64,000 nt of DNA, taken from contig CAWZYM010000380.1 in assembly GCA_963966185.1 (NCBI GenBank), forward strand, positions 411,001 to 475,000. The letters run 5' to 3'. The DNA is from Rhabditoides inermis (Eukaryota > Nematoda > Chromadorea > Rhabditida > Rhabditidae). The stretch's first letter is position 1, and each line of letters opens with the position of its first letter. Position numbers and translations under genes: made by a program. The notes below the pieces were generated by a model, which did not search any database, was not told where the DNA came from, and saw nothing but the letters and a program-made list of their open reading frames with translations. Shown here in pieces: positions 1 through 10,621 of the stretch.

Positions 1-258
1 CTGGCGGGGACTGCCTTGGTCAGTGTGTTTATTCGGTCGCAAAGTGCAACACCGGAGTGATTAAATAGGTGGTGGATGTTGAGTGATTGGTCTACTCCAC
101 TTCTACAGCAAGTACCGAGCTGCTAATTGATTAGTACTGGCATAAGTCGCGACAATGATATCTGATCTGTCAGTGTGCGAGTATCTGAACTGGGCTGTTC
201 ATACAAAGTTCGCCAAAGGTGTTTGAAACATAGATAAACTTACAGTATTCTTCTTCGG
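1..258. other. Unassigned sequence, no gene seen
   Basis: I see no convincing coding exon, RNA gene or repeat here. At 238-243 the minus strand carries a perfect donor-like GTAAGT, but the minus-strand ORF that would use it already stops at 259-261. Confidence 0.5.
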
Positions 259-2046
259 CTACCACCTGGCTACTGCTTTGCTGTCTGACGGGTAGAGTAG
301 TCTCTTGCGCTTCGGCGTCATTGTCTCCTGACTCCGAGTTCTGCTTAAACGTGGAACATAGGCTAGAAATGTTTGACTCGTTGTTGCTTGTGGAAGGGGC
401 AGAAGCCCTGGAAAGTGGGAGCAGGTGCAGAGAGTGGCAGAAGCCTGGAGACAGTCAGGGATAGTGGCAGAAGCCTGGAGACAGTCAGGGATAGTGGCAG
501 AAGCCTGGAGACAGTCAGGGATAGTGGCAGAAGCCTGGAGACAGTCAGGGATAGTGGCAGAAGCCTGGAGACAGTCAGGGATAGTGGCAGAAGCCTGGAG
601 ACAGTCAGGGATAGTGGCAGAAGCCTGGAGACAGTCAGGGATAGTGGCAGAAGCCTGGAGACAGTCAGGGATAGTGGCAGAAGCCTGGAGACAGTCAGGG
701 ATAGTGGCAGAAGCCTGGAGACAGTCAGGGATAGTGGCAGAAGCCTGGAGACAGTCAGGGATAGTGGCAGAAGCCTGGAGACAGTCAGGGATAGTGGCAG
801 AAGCCTGGAGACAGTCAGGGATAGTGGCAGAAGCCTGGAGACAGTCAGGGATAGTGGCAGAAGCCTGGAGACAGTCAGGGATAGTGGCAGAAGCCTGGAG
901 ACAGTCAGGGATAGTGGCAGAAGCCTGGAGACAGTCAGGGATAGTGGCAGAAGCCTGGAGACAGTCAGGGATAGTGGCAGAAGCCTGGAGACAGTCAGGG
1001 ATAGTGGCAGAAGCCTGGAGACAGTCAGGGATAGTGGCAGAAGCCTGGAGACAGTCAGGGATAGTGGCAGAAGCCTGGAGACAGTCAGGGATAGTGGCAG
1101 AAGCCTGGAGACAGTCAGGGATAGTGGCAGAAGCCTGGAGACAGTCAGGGATAGTGGCAGAAGCCTGGAGACAGTCAGGGATAGTGGCAGAAGCCTGGAG
1201 ACAGTCAGGGATAGTGGCAGAAGCCTGGAGACAGTCAGGGATAGTGGCAGAAGCCTGGAGACAGTCAGGGATAGTGGCAGAAGCCTGGAGACAGTCAGGG
1301 ATAGTGGCAGAAGCCTGGAGACAGTCAGGGATAGTGGCAGAAGCCTGGAGACAGTCAGGGATAGTGGCAGAAGCCTGGAGACAGTCAGGGATAGTGGCAG
1401 AAGCCTGGAGACAGTGAGGGATAGTGGCAGAAGCCTGGAGACAGTCAGGGATAGTGGCAGAAGCCTGGAGACAGTCAGGGATAGTGGCAGAAGCCTGGAG
1501 ACAGTCAGGGATAGTGGCAGAAGCCTGGAGACAGTCAGGGATAGTGGCAGAAGCCTGGAGACAGTCAGGGATAGTGGCAGAAGCCTGGAGACAGTCAGGG
1601 ATAGTGGCAGAAGCCTGGAGACAGTCAGGGATAGTGGCAGAAGCCTGGAGACAGTCAGGGATAGTGGCAGAAGCCTGGAGACAGTCAGGGATAGTGGCAG
1701 AAGCCTGGAGACAGTCAGGGATAGTGGCAGAAGCCTGGAGACAGTCAGGGATAGTGGCAGAAGCCTGGAGACAGTCAGGGATAGTGGCAGAAGCCTGGAG
1801 ACAGTCAGGGATAGTGGCAGAAGCCTGGAGACAGTCAGGGATAGTGGCAGAAGCCTGGAGACAGTCAGGGATAGTGGCAGAAGCCTGGAGACAGTCAGGG
1901 ATAGTGGCAGAAGCCTGGAGACAGTCAGGGATAGTGGCAGAAGCCTGGAGACAGTCAGGGATAGTGGCAGAAGCCAAGGTGTCAGCAGCAGGTGCTGGAG
2001 TGGTCGGAGCGGGCGTACCCCCCGAATTGGCCATAGGAATGCGCAA
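259..2046 (-). CDS. Candidate repeat protein ORF through the minisatellite (uncertain)
   Basis: This minus-strand frame is open for 595 codons. It has a Pro/Thr/Ala-rich lead-in (TPAPTTPAPA, encoded near 1980-2030), then about 51 decapeptides ASATIPDCLQ, then a basic end with PKRKR. The low-complexity lead-in looks more protein-like than the plus-strand alternatives, which end at 2055-2059 after a short Ala/Gly/Val-rich tail. The repeat alone keeps frames open, so length is not evidence of coding. No domain is recognised. It could equally be non-coding satellite DNA. Confidence 0.22.
   Translation of the reverse strand: MRIPMANSGGTPAPTTPAPAADTLASATIPDCLQASATIPDCLQASATIPDCLQASATIPDCLQASATIPDCLQASATIPDCLQASATIPDCLQASATIPDCLQASATIPDCLQASATIPDCLQASATIPDCLQASATIPDCLQASATIPDCLQASATIPDCLQASATIPDCLQASATIPDCLQASATIPDCLQASATIPDCLQASATIPHCLQASATIPDCLQASATIPDCLQASATIPDCLQASATIPDCLQASATIPDCLQASATIPDCLQASATIPDCLQASATIPDCLQASATIPDCLQASATIPDCLQASATIPDCLQASATIPDCLQASATIPDCLQASATIPDCLQASATIPDCLQASATIPDCLQASATIPDCLQASATIPDCLQASATIPDCLQASATIPDCLQASATIPDCLQASATIPDCLQASATIPDCLQASATIPDCLQASATIPDCLQASATIPDCLQASATIPDCLQASATIPDCLQASATIPDCLQASATIPDCLQASATIPDCLQASATIPDCLQASATLCTCSHFPGLLPLPQATTSQTFLAYVPRLSRTRSQETMTPKRKRLLYPSDSKAVARW
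436..1975. repeat. 30-bp minisatellite, about 51 tandem copies
   Basis: A 30-bp unit beginning GCAGAAGCCTGG repeats head to tail about 51 times. The copies are identical except for one C-to-G change at 1416 and a divergent first junction (AGAG for ATAG at 431-434). Because the unit is a multiple of three, three of six frames stay open across the whole array: plus-strand decapeptides RSLETVRDSG and VAEAWRQSGI, and minus-strand ASATIPDCLQ. The near-absence of divergence suggests recent expansion or strong homogenisation. Copy number in an assembly of such an array may be wrong. Confidence 0.97.
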
Positions 2047-2059
2047 GTACTTTAGGTGA

Positions 2060-2690
2060 CTGGGATAAGAGTTGCGATGGGGGTGTTAAATGGTGTGCTG
2101 ATGAAAAAAAACGCGTATGAAAGAAGAGCTCGAGTGGGAGAAAAAAATGCGGATGGCAGGGACATTGAAAAAAAATTGAGGGGTGTTATGTTGTGATACT
2201 GTAAGACGCTTTCAAAAGGGCTTTCTGTGTTACGGTTGGGATGCGGATGTTTTACACAATGTGGGAATCGTGTCGTGTTGCGCGGTGATACTGTATCTTG
2301 TGTGGCGCTCGACTAGGTGTGCAATGTGCCTGTAGGGCTCTTCGCGGATAAAACTGAGTGGAAGGTGCCAAAAAGCCGGTACAAGAGTGGATTACCGAGG
2401 GCAACAGGTGTAACTCGGAAGAACGTACTATGTAACGGAAACAGAGTCGCGATAAGCGATGGCACTGAATATGGAACGGAAAGAAGTGCTAAAAAAGCAA
2501 CAGCTCATTCGCTGCTCGCAACGCTGCACACGCTGCTAAAACCTCGACAGGCAGGGATCGAACGTCCTACCGCGCAACAGGGGAAACTGCGTCCTGTCTC
2601 TGGTGTCTGGGGGATGCTGCGTCCCATGACTAGTAAACTCGGAAATGCGCAACCACTCCGCTCGGGGGAGTGGGTTTTACTACTACGTAC
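2060..2690. other. Unassigned sequence
   Basis: Nothing supportable is seen. Open frames here begin with non-ATG codons and show no exon boundaries or recognisable protein features. Confidence 0.5.
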
Positions 2691-4115
2691 TGTGACGTAT
2701 GCTGCGCACACGGAGACCTAGCATGAACTCAGCAGCACTCTCTGATGCTATCTTGCCGCCGCCGAGCGCTCGTTGACGCATCTCTCTCCCACACGCGCGT
2801 CGCACGTGCATCTGATCTCTCGCCCTCGCGCTCTATCCTCTCTCACCCGCACTTCGCATCATGCGTGAATCACTGAGAGAGAGAGTACAAGCAGACAGTT
2901 AGAGGCTTCTTGCCACATTCCTCAAGATCAACCAATCAACCAGGCTACACTCAATCAAACCACTTCCCACACCACTTTCAATATCACTCCTCATCATCTT
3001 GGGAACGAGCCCTAATGTGTTGTCATTCCAGGCCCAATCGCCTGCCGGCGATCTTCCCGGCGCCCTCCTCTCACCCCTCACGCCACCATCCGACAGTACA
3101 TAAGCACCTCCACCAATCTCTTCGTCGTCGACTCCTTTTGCTTCTTGCAACTATGCCACTCTTTCCGCGATAAAATGTGCTCTTTTGCCGTATCATATGT
3201 TGTGACGTTGTGTGTGTTGGGTACGGTAGTTGCCACGTTCAACTCCGCTGCCGCCCACCCTGACCAGGTGGCGGCATGAGTTACTGTACTGATGGGTCGC
3301 CATGCCAGTACGGGTCAAACTTCGAATGCGGTGCAAGAAGCACTCTTCTCGGAACAAAACGCGCAATCTGCCGGTGGGGTGTGTGAAGAGAGGGTGAAAT
3401 GCCCACGTTTGCGCGGGAAGCGGTCGCTGGGCCAGAGAGACAGAGACCCGGGGGGAAGAGAGAGAGGGGTGGAAAGTCTGTTTAAATAACAATAAGATGC
3501 TCGCTGCTACCAGTAACTCATACCGCCACCTGGCCAAGGTCGGCGGCAGCGGAGTTGAACGTGGCTAGCACCTTGCTCAACACACACGAGAACACACACG
3601 TGATACGGCACGGAAAGGCAATTTTGTCTAAGAAAAGGGCAGGATGCAATAAGCATTATGAAGATTGACGACGAGACGGCTTGTCGGAGTTCTTATATAC
3701 TCCTTGAAGGCGTGGGCTGGGGAGAGTGCTGGCGGCGGCCGGGAGATCGCCGGCAGGCGATTGTGGCCTGGAATGACAACAAATTAGCATTCGTTTCGGA
3801 CATGAAGTGGAGTGATCATGAGAGTGGTGTGGGAAGTGATGCAATTGGATGTAGGTTGATTGGTCAGTTGGTCTTTGAGGAATGTGGCCAGAAGCCTCTC
3901 TCTTTAACTGTCTGCCTGTACTCTCTCTCTCAGTGATTCACACATGATGCGAAGTGCGGGTGAGAGAGGAGAGAGCGCGAGGGCGAGAGATCAGATGCAC
4001 GTGCGACGCGCGTGTGGGAGAAAGATGCGTCAGCGAGCGCTCGGCGGCGGCATGATAGCATCAGAGAGTGCTGTTGAGTTCATGCTAGGTTTCCGTGTGC
4101 GCAGCATACGTCACA
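2691..4115. mobile_element. 1.4-kb foldback (inverted-repeat) element
   Basis: Left arm 2691-3286 and right arm 3511-4115 are imperfect inverted copies of each other, with a 224-bp centre. The outer ends match as TGTGACGTATGCTGCGCAC. Inner landmarks such as GGTGGCGG and ATGAGTTACTG recur in inverted order at 3268-3286 and 3511-3530. The arms have diverged by substitutions and small indels, and the middle of the arm (about 3175-3240 against 3560-3650) is the least similar. No transposase ORF is visible and I find no clear target-site duplication. It is probably a non-autonomous foldback or long-TIR transposon; a simple inverted segmental duplication is the alternative. Confidence 0.75.
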
Positions 4116-5424
4116 CTCCATTCGAATGCATCATCCGAGGGGCAAAGTGTGGGCATTACTAGAAGTGATCAAGATCATGCACCGAAGTATTCAACAGTGC
4201 TTGAAAAGTAAACAATCATACGATAATTCACCAACAGGGACCAATACCGGGAGAATAAATAGATGCTGTAAAAAGAATAATGAATTAGTTAATTAGTAAC
4301 GCCACCAACCAGGGAACCGAGTGTGCTTCACTAATCCTGCGGGAGGTTTATACAGGGTTGCACATACATTGCACTGACTACAATTAGATGCCAGTCGGCA
4401 TGCACATTCCTTGGATATGCCAATGATGCGATGACTTTTTTAAATTCTGGCACAACGAATAAACGAGGGTGGATCAGTGCGGACTGCCAATAGTTCACAA
4501 TAGTTAGACTACTTCCAAAAAGACGTTTGTGTAATATAGTTCTATGCTCGCAATAAGTTGCGCGCTGTGGGGTAGATCAGAGGAAGACGGAGAGTCAGCT
4601 CTCGGCAATAGCGCGCAAAACAAGAGAGGCAGACGGTTATGGCACCGTATTTCGAAATGCAAGCGAGGTAGATCGTAAACTATCGCTCTTTCGCAGGCTA
4701 TAGATGCGCTGTGCGTGAGTTAATATTCAGACACATCTATTTATAAAATATGGAACTAATTGACACAATTATGACTTTAAAAACGATCAATTAGAAAAAG
4801 AAATTGAGGGGAAAGTGGAATTAAAAGTTAAAAATTTAAATAAGACACACTACTATGATACTTACTTATGTGATAGCGTGTGCAACAATCGCGTGCAAGA
4901 AAGGGCGAGAAAAATGATCAATGAAAAAAACTGCTGAGATGTATTTTTCGAGATAAAAAGACATAATGATGAGGTGAGGTTTACTCTATCATCTAAACAA
5001 TTTGGTCAAGTAATTACGAAAAGTAGGGGTGTGCACATATTGCTCGCGAACTAAACAAACCAATTACGCCTGCTAGCAGGTCAAGTGGCAAATGAGGAAA
5101 TGAAGCTTAATCATATTTAGTTGTGATCATCATAATTATGATGATCATAATTAAAAACAACCGTCGTGAAAGAAACTGAACGTGATACAAGAAGTATTTA
5201 TTCTGATACACACATGAATACAGGTGATATGAGGGTGATAAACACGGGGTTAGTGAAAATACAGTCAACACACAAAATACAGTCAATACTACTGCATGAC
5301 TACCGTATCCATTGTCAGTGGTTATTGGAGTCGAAGAAAAGCGCGAGTTTGAGGTGAGGCTCGCGGCGGCCCCACTCCAACATGCGATCGTACAACGAAC
5401 TGCCTGCAACAAACGTTCAATTAA
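4116..5424. other. AT-rich unassigned stretch with a 24-bp palindrome
   Basis: No gene is seen. The only structure I find is a perfect 24-bp palindrome at 5124-5147 built on TGATCATCATAA and its complement. Confidence 0.5.
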
Positions 5425-5428
5425 TTAA

Positions 5429-5651
5429 AGGATTTATCCGGACAATGCAATCTTGCCTGATCTTCAGGTTGGGGTCGCTTTTGTTCTAGTCAATGAAACC
5501 TTCTTCTGAAATTGTATAAACGTGGAAAAATTGCTTGTATTTTTCACAATTTTTCCACGCAAACAGAACTTCAAAATTCATATTCATTGAAGAAAACGAA
5601 TGCGACCCCATCCTGAAGATCAGGGAATAATACATTGTCCGGATACATCCT
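5429..5651. mobile_element. Palindromic MITE with TTAA flanks (piggyBac-like)
   Basis: A 223-bp element is bordered by TTAA at 5425-5428 and 5652-5655. Its termini are inverted copies: the left end AGGATTTATCCGGACAATG matches the complement of the right end at 18 of 19 positions. The inversion continues inward almost to the centre (GTGGAAAAATTG against CAATTTTTCCAC), so the whole element folds as one hairpin. TTAA duplication is the hallmark of the piggyBac superfamily. The element has no coding capacity. Confidence 0.75.
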
Positions 5652-5834
5652 TTAAGTAAGTATAAGAGAACAACGTGATTAACCCGATAAGATGAAAGAT
5701 GAAGATAATATAGCAAGGTAACAACAAGATAACAATAATATACCTCGGTATTATTAAATACAGCTTGTAAAACTCTCATCAAGCTTCCGCTTGCGTTCAG
5801 CGACGAATACATTCAAAACGATTCACCGGAAGTG

Positions 5835-6224
5835 TTAGCGGCGGCGGCGGCGATAGTAGGCCGGTTGACGGCCAGCGGGTCCGGCAGGGTCACCTTCGAC
5901 TGCGCCGCCGGAGCCAGAGGAAGCGCCTTAACAGATAACATCATTGAAACGGAAGAAAAAAGAAAAAAGAAACCAAACACAAGCGCTGACCAAGGGCAGC
6001 GAGCCCATCTCCGGCGCAGACTGCGACAGGGTACGCGAACGGGGCTGAAACACTCGTTATAAGTTCAAATAATGACGGCATCATCATTGATTTCTATTCA
6101 ATACTACAAAACACCCATTATAATAACAGATCTAACAGAACAGGTCGAAAACTCACCATCTTCCTCGAAAATCGGGTGGCTAGCGACACCAAAAGGATGA
6201 CTGGTGAGAATGGGCTTTGCGAAG
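5835..6224 (-). CDS. 3' end of an unrecognised minus-strand gene (three exons)
   Basis: Three phase-compatible minus-strand exons are visible: 6224-6157 (22 codons, ends in GTGAGT), 6044-5991 (17 codons) and 5926-5835, which ends in five Arg codons and a TAA. The deduced segment includes HPFGVASHPIFEED, PFAYPVAVCAGDGL and a Gly/Pro-rich tail ending YYRRRRR. Introns are 112 and 64 bp; the last has a long pyrimidine run but an unusual TTAAG acceptor. Upstream exons were not found between 6225 and 9800. I recognise no family. A different frame choice for the last two exons is also open, so confidence is moderate. Confidence 0.42.
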
Positions 6225-9200
6225 CTGAATACGCAAAATTGAGATCGAGAAGAAACGGACCGGACAAATCAACAATGAAACTGTTATTTCAATTGAATTT
6301 TGACCACTTCGGTTCGAGAATGATCCATGCGAGAAAAGGGGGAGGGGAGGAGAACATTACAGAACATCAAATATCATATAATAACAACTTGACAAGAGTG
6401 AAAAGAGTTGAGCAGTAAAAACAAATGAAACTCGATGTAAATAGAAACGCTGTGCGCAACTCGACTGACGTCATTTATGTATGTTCTCGCGCCCCAATGG
6501 CAAATATTTTATAATTATGATGCTCCACTCACAAAATTGGCGCAATTTTTGGATGTTTATTTTGTTTATTTTTAGTTGCAAGTTACAGTGGTCAAATGTA
6601 TTTTTGGAAATTTTGTCATTTTTTGAACTTAATAGCTGCTTCACTTTTGTGCATATACATTCCTGATAAGTGTGACAAGTGTGTGATCTTTGTTCCATCG
6701 TCACGCTCTTGTTACTCATTTCGGGAAGGTCCCTACTGCTTCCATTCTCAGCTTTGTCTATTCATTGCACGACGACCGACCGGCTGGCGTTCATTTCGCG
6801 ACGCGCATTAGCCTTTCTGCGCGAGGGCGGAAGATCCGCTTGCACAAATATCGGGTAACCCTGCTACTGGATGCGCGTAATCCATCGATGCCGTATATGC
6901 AAATGCGCAGTGAGCAGTGAGCGGAGGGGGGGGTGCAGATAGCCCTAGGGGTGGCTTGGGAAGCCGGCGGGGTCACGGCGGCGCTAATTATACTCGCCGC
7001 CCCGTCTCCGTTGCCAACCGCATTTGGCAGATTTCATACATTCTCTTTCATACTCTTCTCTCTCTCTCTCTTTTCCTGAATAGTGACGTTTTAGTAAGTA
7101 CATGCCTTGTTCCTTTTTCCATGACAGAAATTGCATCGCGCATGGAAAATGTCTTGTGAACGCCACTCATTCATCGTCCATTTCGCAAGCATTGATCGGC
7201 TTCGGCTAGAGCGTCATTCTTGAACTAATAAGACGAATTTTCCTTGTCTCTCATCTTCCCCTGTCCCCGCTTCTTCTATACCCTCGGGGCCCGTCTTCGC
7301 GGTGCGGTAAGAACAGCGAGGAAAGGAAACATGGTGTTGCTGTTTCTGGCCGGCTGTCTCTCGCTCGCCCCGAATCGATTACCTCCAGTGCGGGGTGGGG
7401 TGGGGTTGGCCCGAGGGGCTTTGTCCGCTGGACACTGGCCGACCGATGCCAGCCACCGCCAAATTGTTTCCCGATGATTCGCGTCGCCTGTGCCGCCTGC
7501 CCTTATTGGGCCGAGCCGGATGCTATCTGTTGTCAACCCTCTTGTCTGCTGTCTTGATGTTCGTTTCCGCAATGTTTATTTTTTTATGTGCATTCTATCT
7601 TTTTCTATACACCCAAGTGATGTTTCAAGTTTCAACACTTTATCGCAACTGTGCTTGTTGGTTCTACAAAAGCATCCATATTGTAGTCAATAACATAATA
7701 CATATTGGATTTTACTTTTCCGTCATATCGGCGTAAGAGCTTCCCATCCCTCAACGAATCCATTAATATACCCTGCGCGGTAATGTATTCGGTTTTTGTG
7801 TGTGAGAATGTCTATCTTTGTCTGAAGGCTAGATTCCTCTCTTCCGCTGCCCGAATTGACTACTGCCTGTGGCCTTTCCGATACCCTCGCAATTATTTCG
7901 CGCTTTCTGGCGAGAGAATGGCGTCCCATCCGTCCATCCGCAGCTTCTTTTTCATCCACTCTCTCTCTCCAACCTAATCTGCACTTTCGAGTCTTGCCAT
8001 TTCCTCTGACGACTGACACTGCCGTTGCCGCATTGAATTTCCTTGAAATTGGTAATCTGTCACATGTTCCTTGAAACATGCGTGGCATACAGCCACACAG
8101 CCATGAAATGTTATTTCGATTTGTATGGAAGAAAAATGTTAAAATTGAAAAATTGCTCTGATATGGGCTATGCGTGTTGGGATTGGGAGCGGGAGTTCAG
8201 ACATTAAAAAGGCTTCCATATCACCTCGATATCACCTTTTGCTGTTGAATCACTGATAATAAGATTCAGCTGACGACCGACCGCTCGGGTCACCTGACGA
8301 AGCCGGAAGACGCTCAAATATAGAGTAGAGTGGAAAGACGCGTGTTTATTTGCTTTCTGTCGACTTGTCATCTATACAGCTCCGCACCGCTTTTCATGTT
8401 GAACCCATTCTCATACTACTTTTTTCCCACGCGTGTGTATGTGTATGCGCTAACGTGAAGGTGAAAGGTGCGAAATTTGACACTGCTCATGTGAGGCAGG
8501 TTTTGGGAGTTGGGGTTGCTCTCAAAAGACACCGACTTCCGTGTGTTGTATGAATCTCTCTGCAAATTCACGTGTAATCATTTCATAATAAGTCATGTGG
8601 ACCAGTGGAGTGGAGTGATCTGTCATCGCTGGGTTCTTGCCAGGAGGTTGTTGTCTGCTGAGCTGTGTGTGTGGGAGTGAGGGATATATCGGCTGCTGAG
8701 CTGTTGCGTTGCGAGTGTTTTGAACTCTCTCCATCTCACCCGCCACGGACTTTGAAGTGGTGGGTGAGCGGTGAAAGAGAGTGTGGGTGGACAACTGTCA
8801 CCACAAAACAACTTGTGTCCCATTTCCACTACTCAATGTTCTGTTTCTGCTTCTGCATTCGTTAATCAGTATAACCACAACCCATATGAGTTTAGAGTTT
8901 TGAAGTTTTAATTTTTTAATATTCATATATTTATTCATTCTCAATACGCACTATTTTGTATAAATTGTTTATCGCGTATTTTTCATGTGCGAATATCAAG
9001 AATTGCATGGCATGAAAACAACTGACTTTACTGACATTGAGCAGTAACTGAGCAGTGTTCATCTTTCTGGTGTAGAATCGAGCATCATACACTTTTTGCT
9101 TGTGCGGTGTCTTCTCTCATGATAGTAGGAAGGAAGTGCACATGGAATGAGCTGCTGGGCTAGGAAGGAGCTGCTCATGCAGAAGTTGCACCGCATGAGG

Positions 9201-9800
9201 AAGGAGTTGCACGTTGATTAGTTTAGTAAAAGAATAGCATTCTTGCTTAATGTTTGACACAGAAGGGTGTTTTCGACCGTATTGGATCGAATACAGTAGT
9301 ATGAAACTATACCAGCCGGAGATCTGCATTCACTAGTGATCTGATGTTTAGCTCATATCGAGGATTGATGCACTCTTATGATACTAATAAAAATCATACA
9401 CCTGATTATACTGTAATATATGCGAAACACACATCGCACTACTCATGTAGGCTGATCAATGTACTGTTACCGCGCCTACACCTTAAGTATACGTATGCTA
9501 TGTTTCGACACTACTAAAATAGTTCAAGTGCAACTCCTTCCCATAGTAGTTCTACCATGTGCACTTCCTTCCTCCTATCTTCTCTCATCACCCTTGCTCG
9601 CATCACTTTTTTTATCCCGGCGGTGTGAAGTGAGAGATCGAGTGCAGTACAGCGGCCCTGAGGGATAGAGCCGCCCGAAGTTGATCATTGTTCCCGGTGC
9701 AAGTTCACGTGTGTGACGTCTCTCCCAAATACTCGCATTTCTGCGCAGTCGCCCACGAGACACTATTATCTACTCATCAGCGATTATATCACTGTCTGCG
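6225..9800. other. Intergenic / promoter-side sequence of ret-1
   Basis: I find no exon with matching acceptor, donor and coding character in this 3.6 kb. It is pyrimidine-rich on the plus strand around 7000-8050. It probably includes the 5' regulatory region of the reticulon gene and any missing upstream exons of the minus-strand gene ending at 5835. Confidence 0.4.
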
Positions 9801-9900
9801 ATGAATCCAGCGGCTTATCAGCAAATCGTGGATGGAGATGAGGAAGAGGACTCGATTGGAGAGTTTAGCGAGGCCACCATCGGTCACATCAAGAAGCACC
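9801..9900 (+). CDS. ret-1: ret-1 alternative first exon a (33 codons, phase 1)
   Basis: The exon opens with ATG at 9801, is acidic (DGDEEEDSIGEF), and ends at a strong donor GTGAGT at 9901 with one base of a split codon. That phase cannot join the next exon at 10610, where it would hit a stop. It fits the phase-1 acceptors such as 26482, which starts the reticulon domain, giving a predicted 227-residue short isoform. It could instead join an internal phase-1 exon (15977, 16209, 20312 or 21377). Confidence 0.6.
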
Positions 9901-10621
9901 GTGAGTATGTAGAGTGGCTTTCACTCCAACTGCGTGTTGTTTGTAGAGTTCCGCTTTGCTAGGAACGTTTGTGACTGAGCGCGAGATCAGCTGTTTTGTT
10001 GGTTTGAGGCGCTTTGTCGCTGCAGTCTCCGTGTTTCGCCTGCTCTCTCACCGTGAGACATGGCTCTATCACATGTGAAGTGAATATCAATAACATATGC
10101 TCACTCTCGCCAAAAAAAATTACGGCGATAACACATCAACGATGTTCAATTGTGGTTTATTCATTTTAAATTTTTCTTTGATGCAGTTCCGAGTCGGACT
10201 GTTAGTTCTGATTCGCAGTTACGAAAGAGTGTGCGAATGCGAATGAGACTGACCGACCTACTACTAAATACTACGCTACTGCAACTGCTGTTTAACATTG
10301 CGAAATAGTCGTAATATGTTGCCCCAGTTACTCGCGAGCCGCGTCGCGAGAGCTTCAGCTCCATCACATCCATTCCCTCCCGTCAACAGTTCACACAGGC
10401 CTACCGTAACCTACAGGAGGTGTTTATGCGAGTGGGTTACTGTACTCTGAATTTCTCCATTGGCTATTGCAACTGTACTACCGAATTTTACGACTAATTT
10501 CATCCCTATGACGCTCGTCTTATCATCTGTATCAGAATCTGCTGTCTGAATATAGTCCGCGGTGCCGTCGTGCTTTGGTGTGATGAGGATGATGATGACC
10601 GGTTTGCAGGAGAGTTTCCAA

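Noticed and set aside
436..1975. Repeat array as a CRISPR array
   Set aside because: Units are contiguous with no unique spacers, and the sequence is eukaryotic.
2317..2721. 134-codon plus-strand frame
   Set aside because: Non-ATG start, runs into the foldback element, no coding features.
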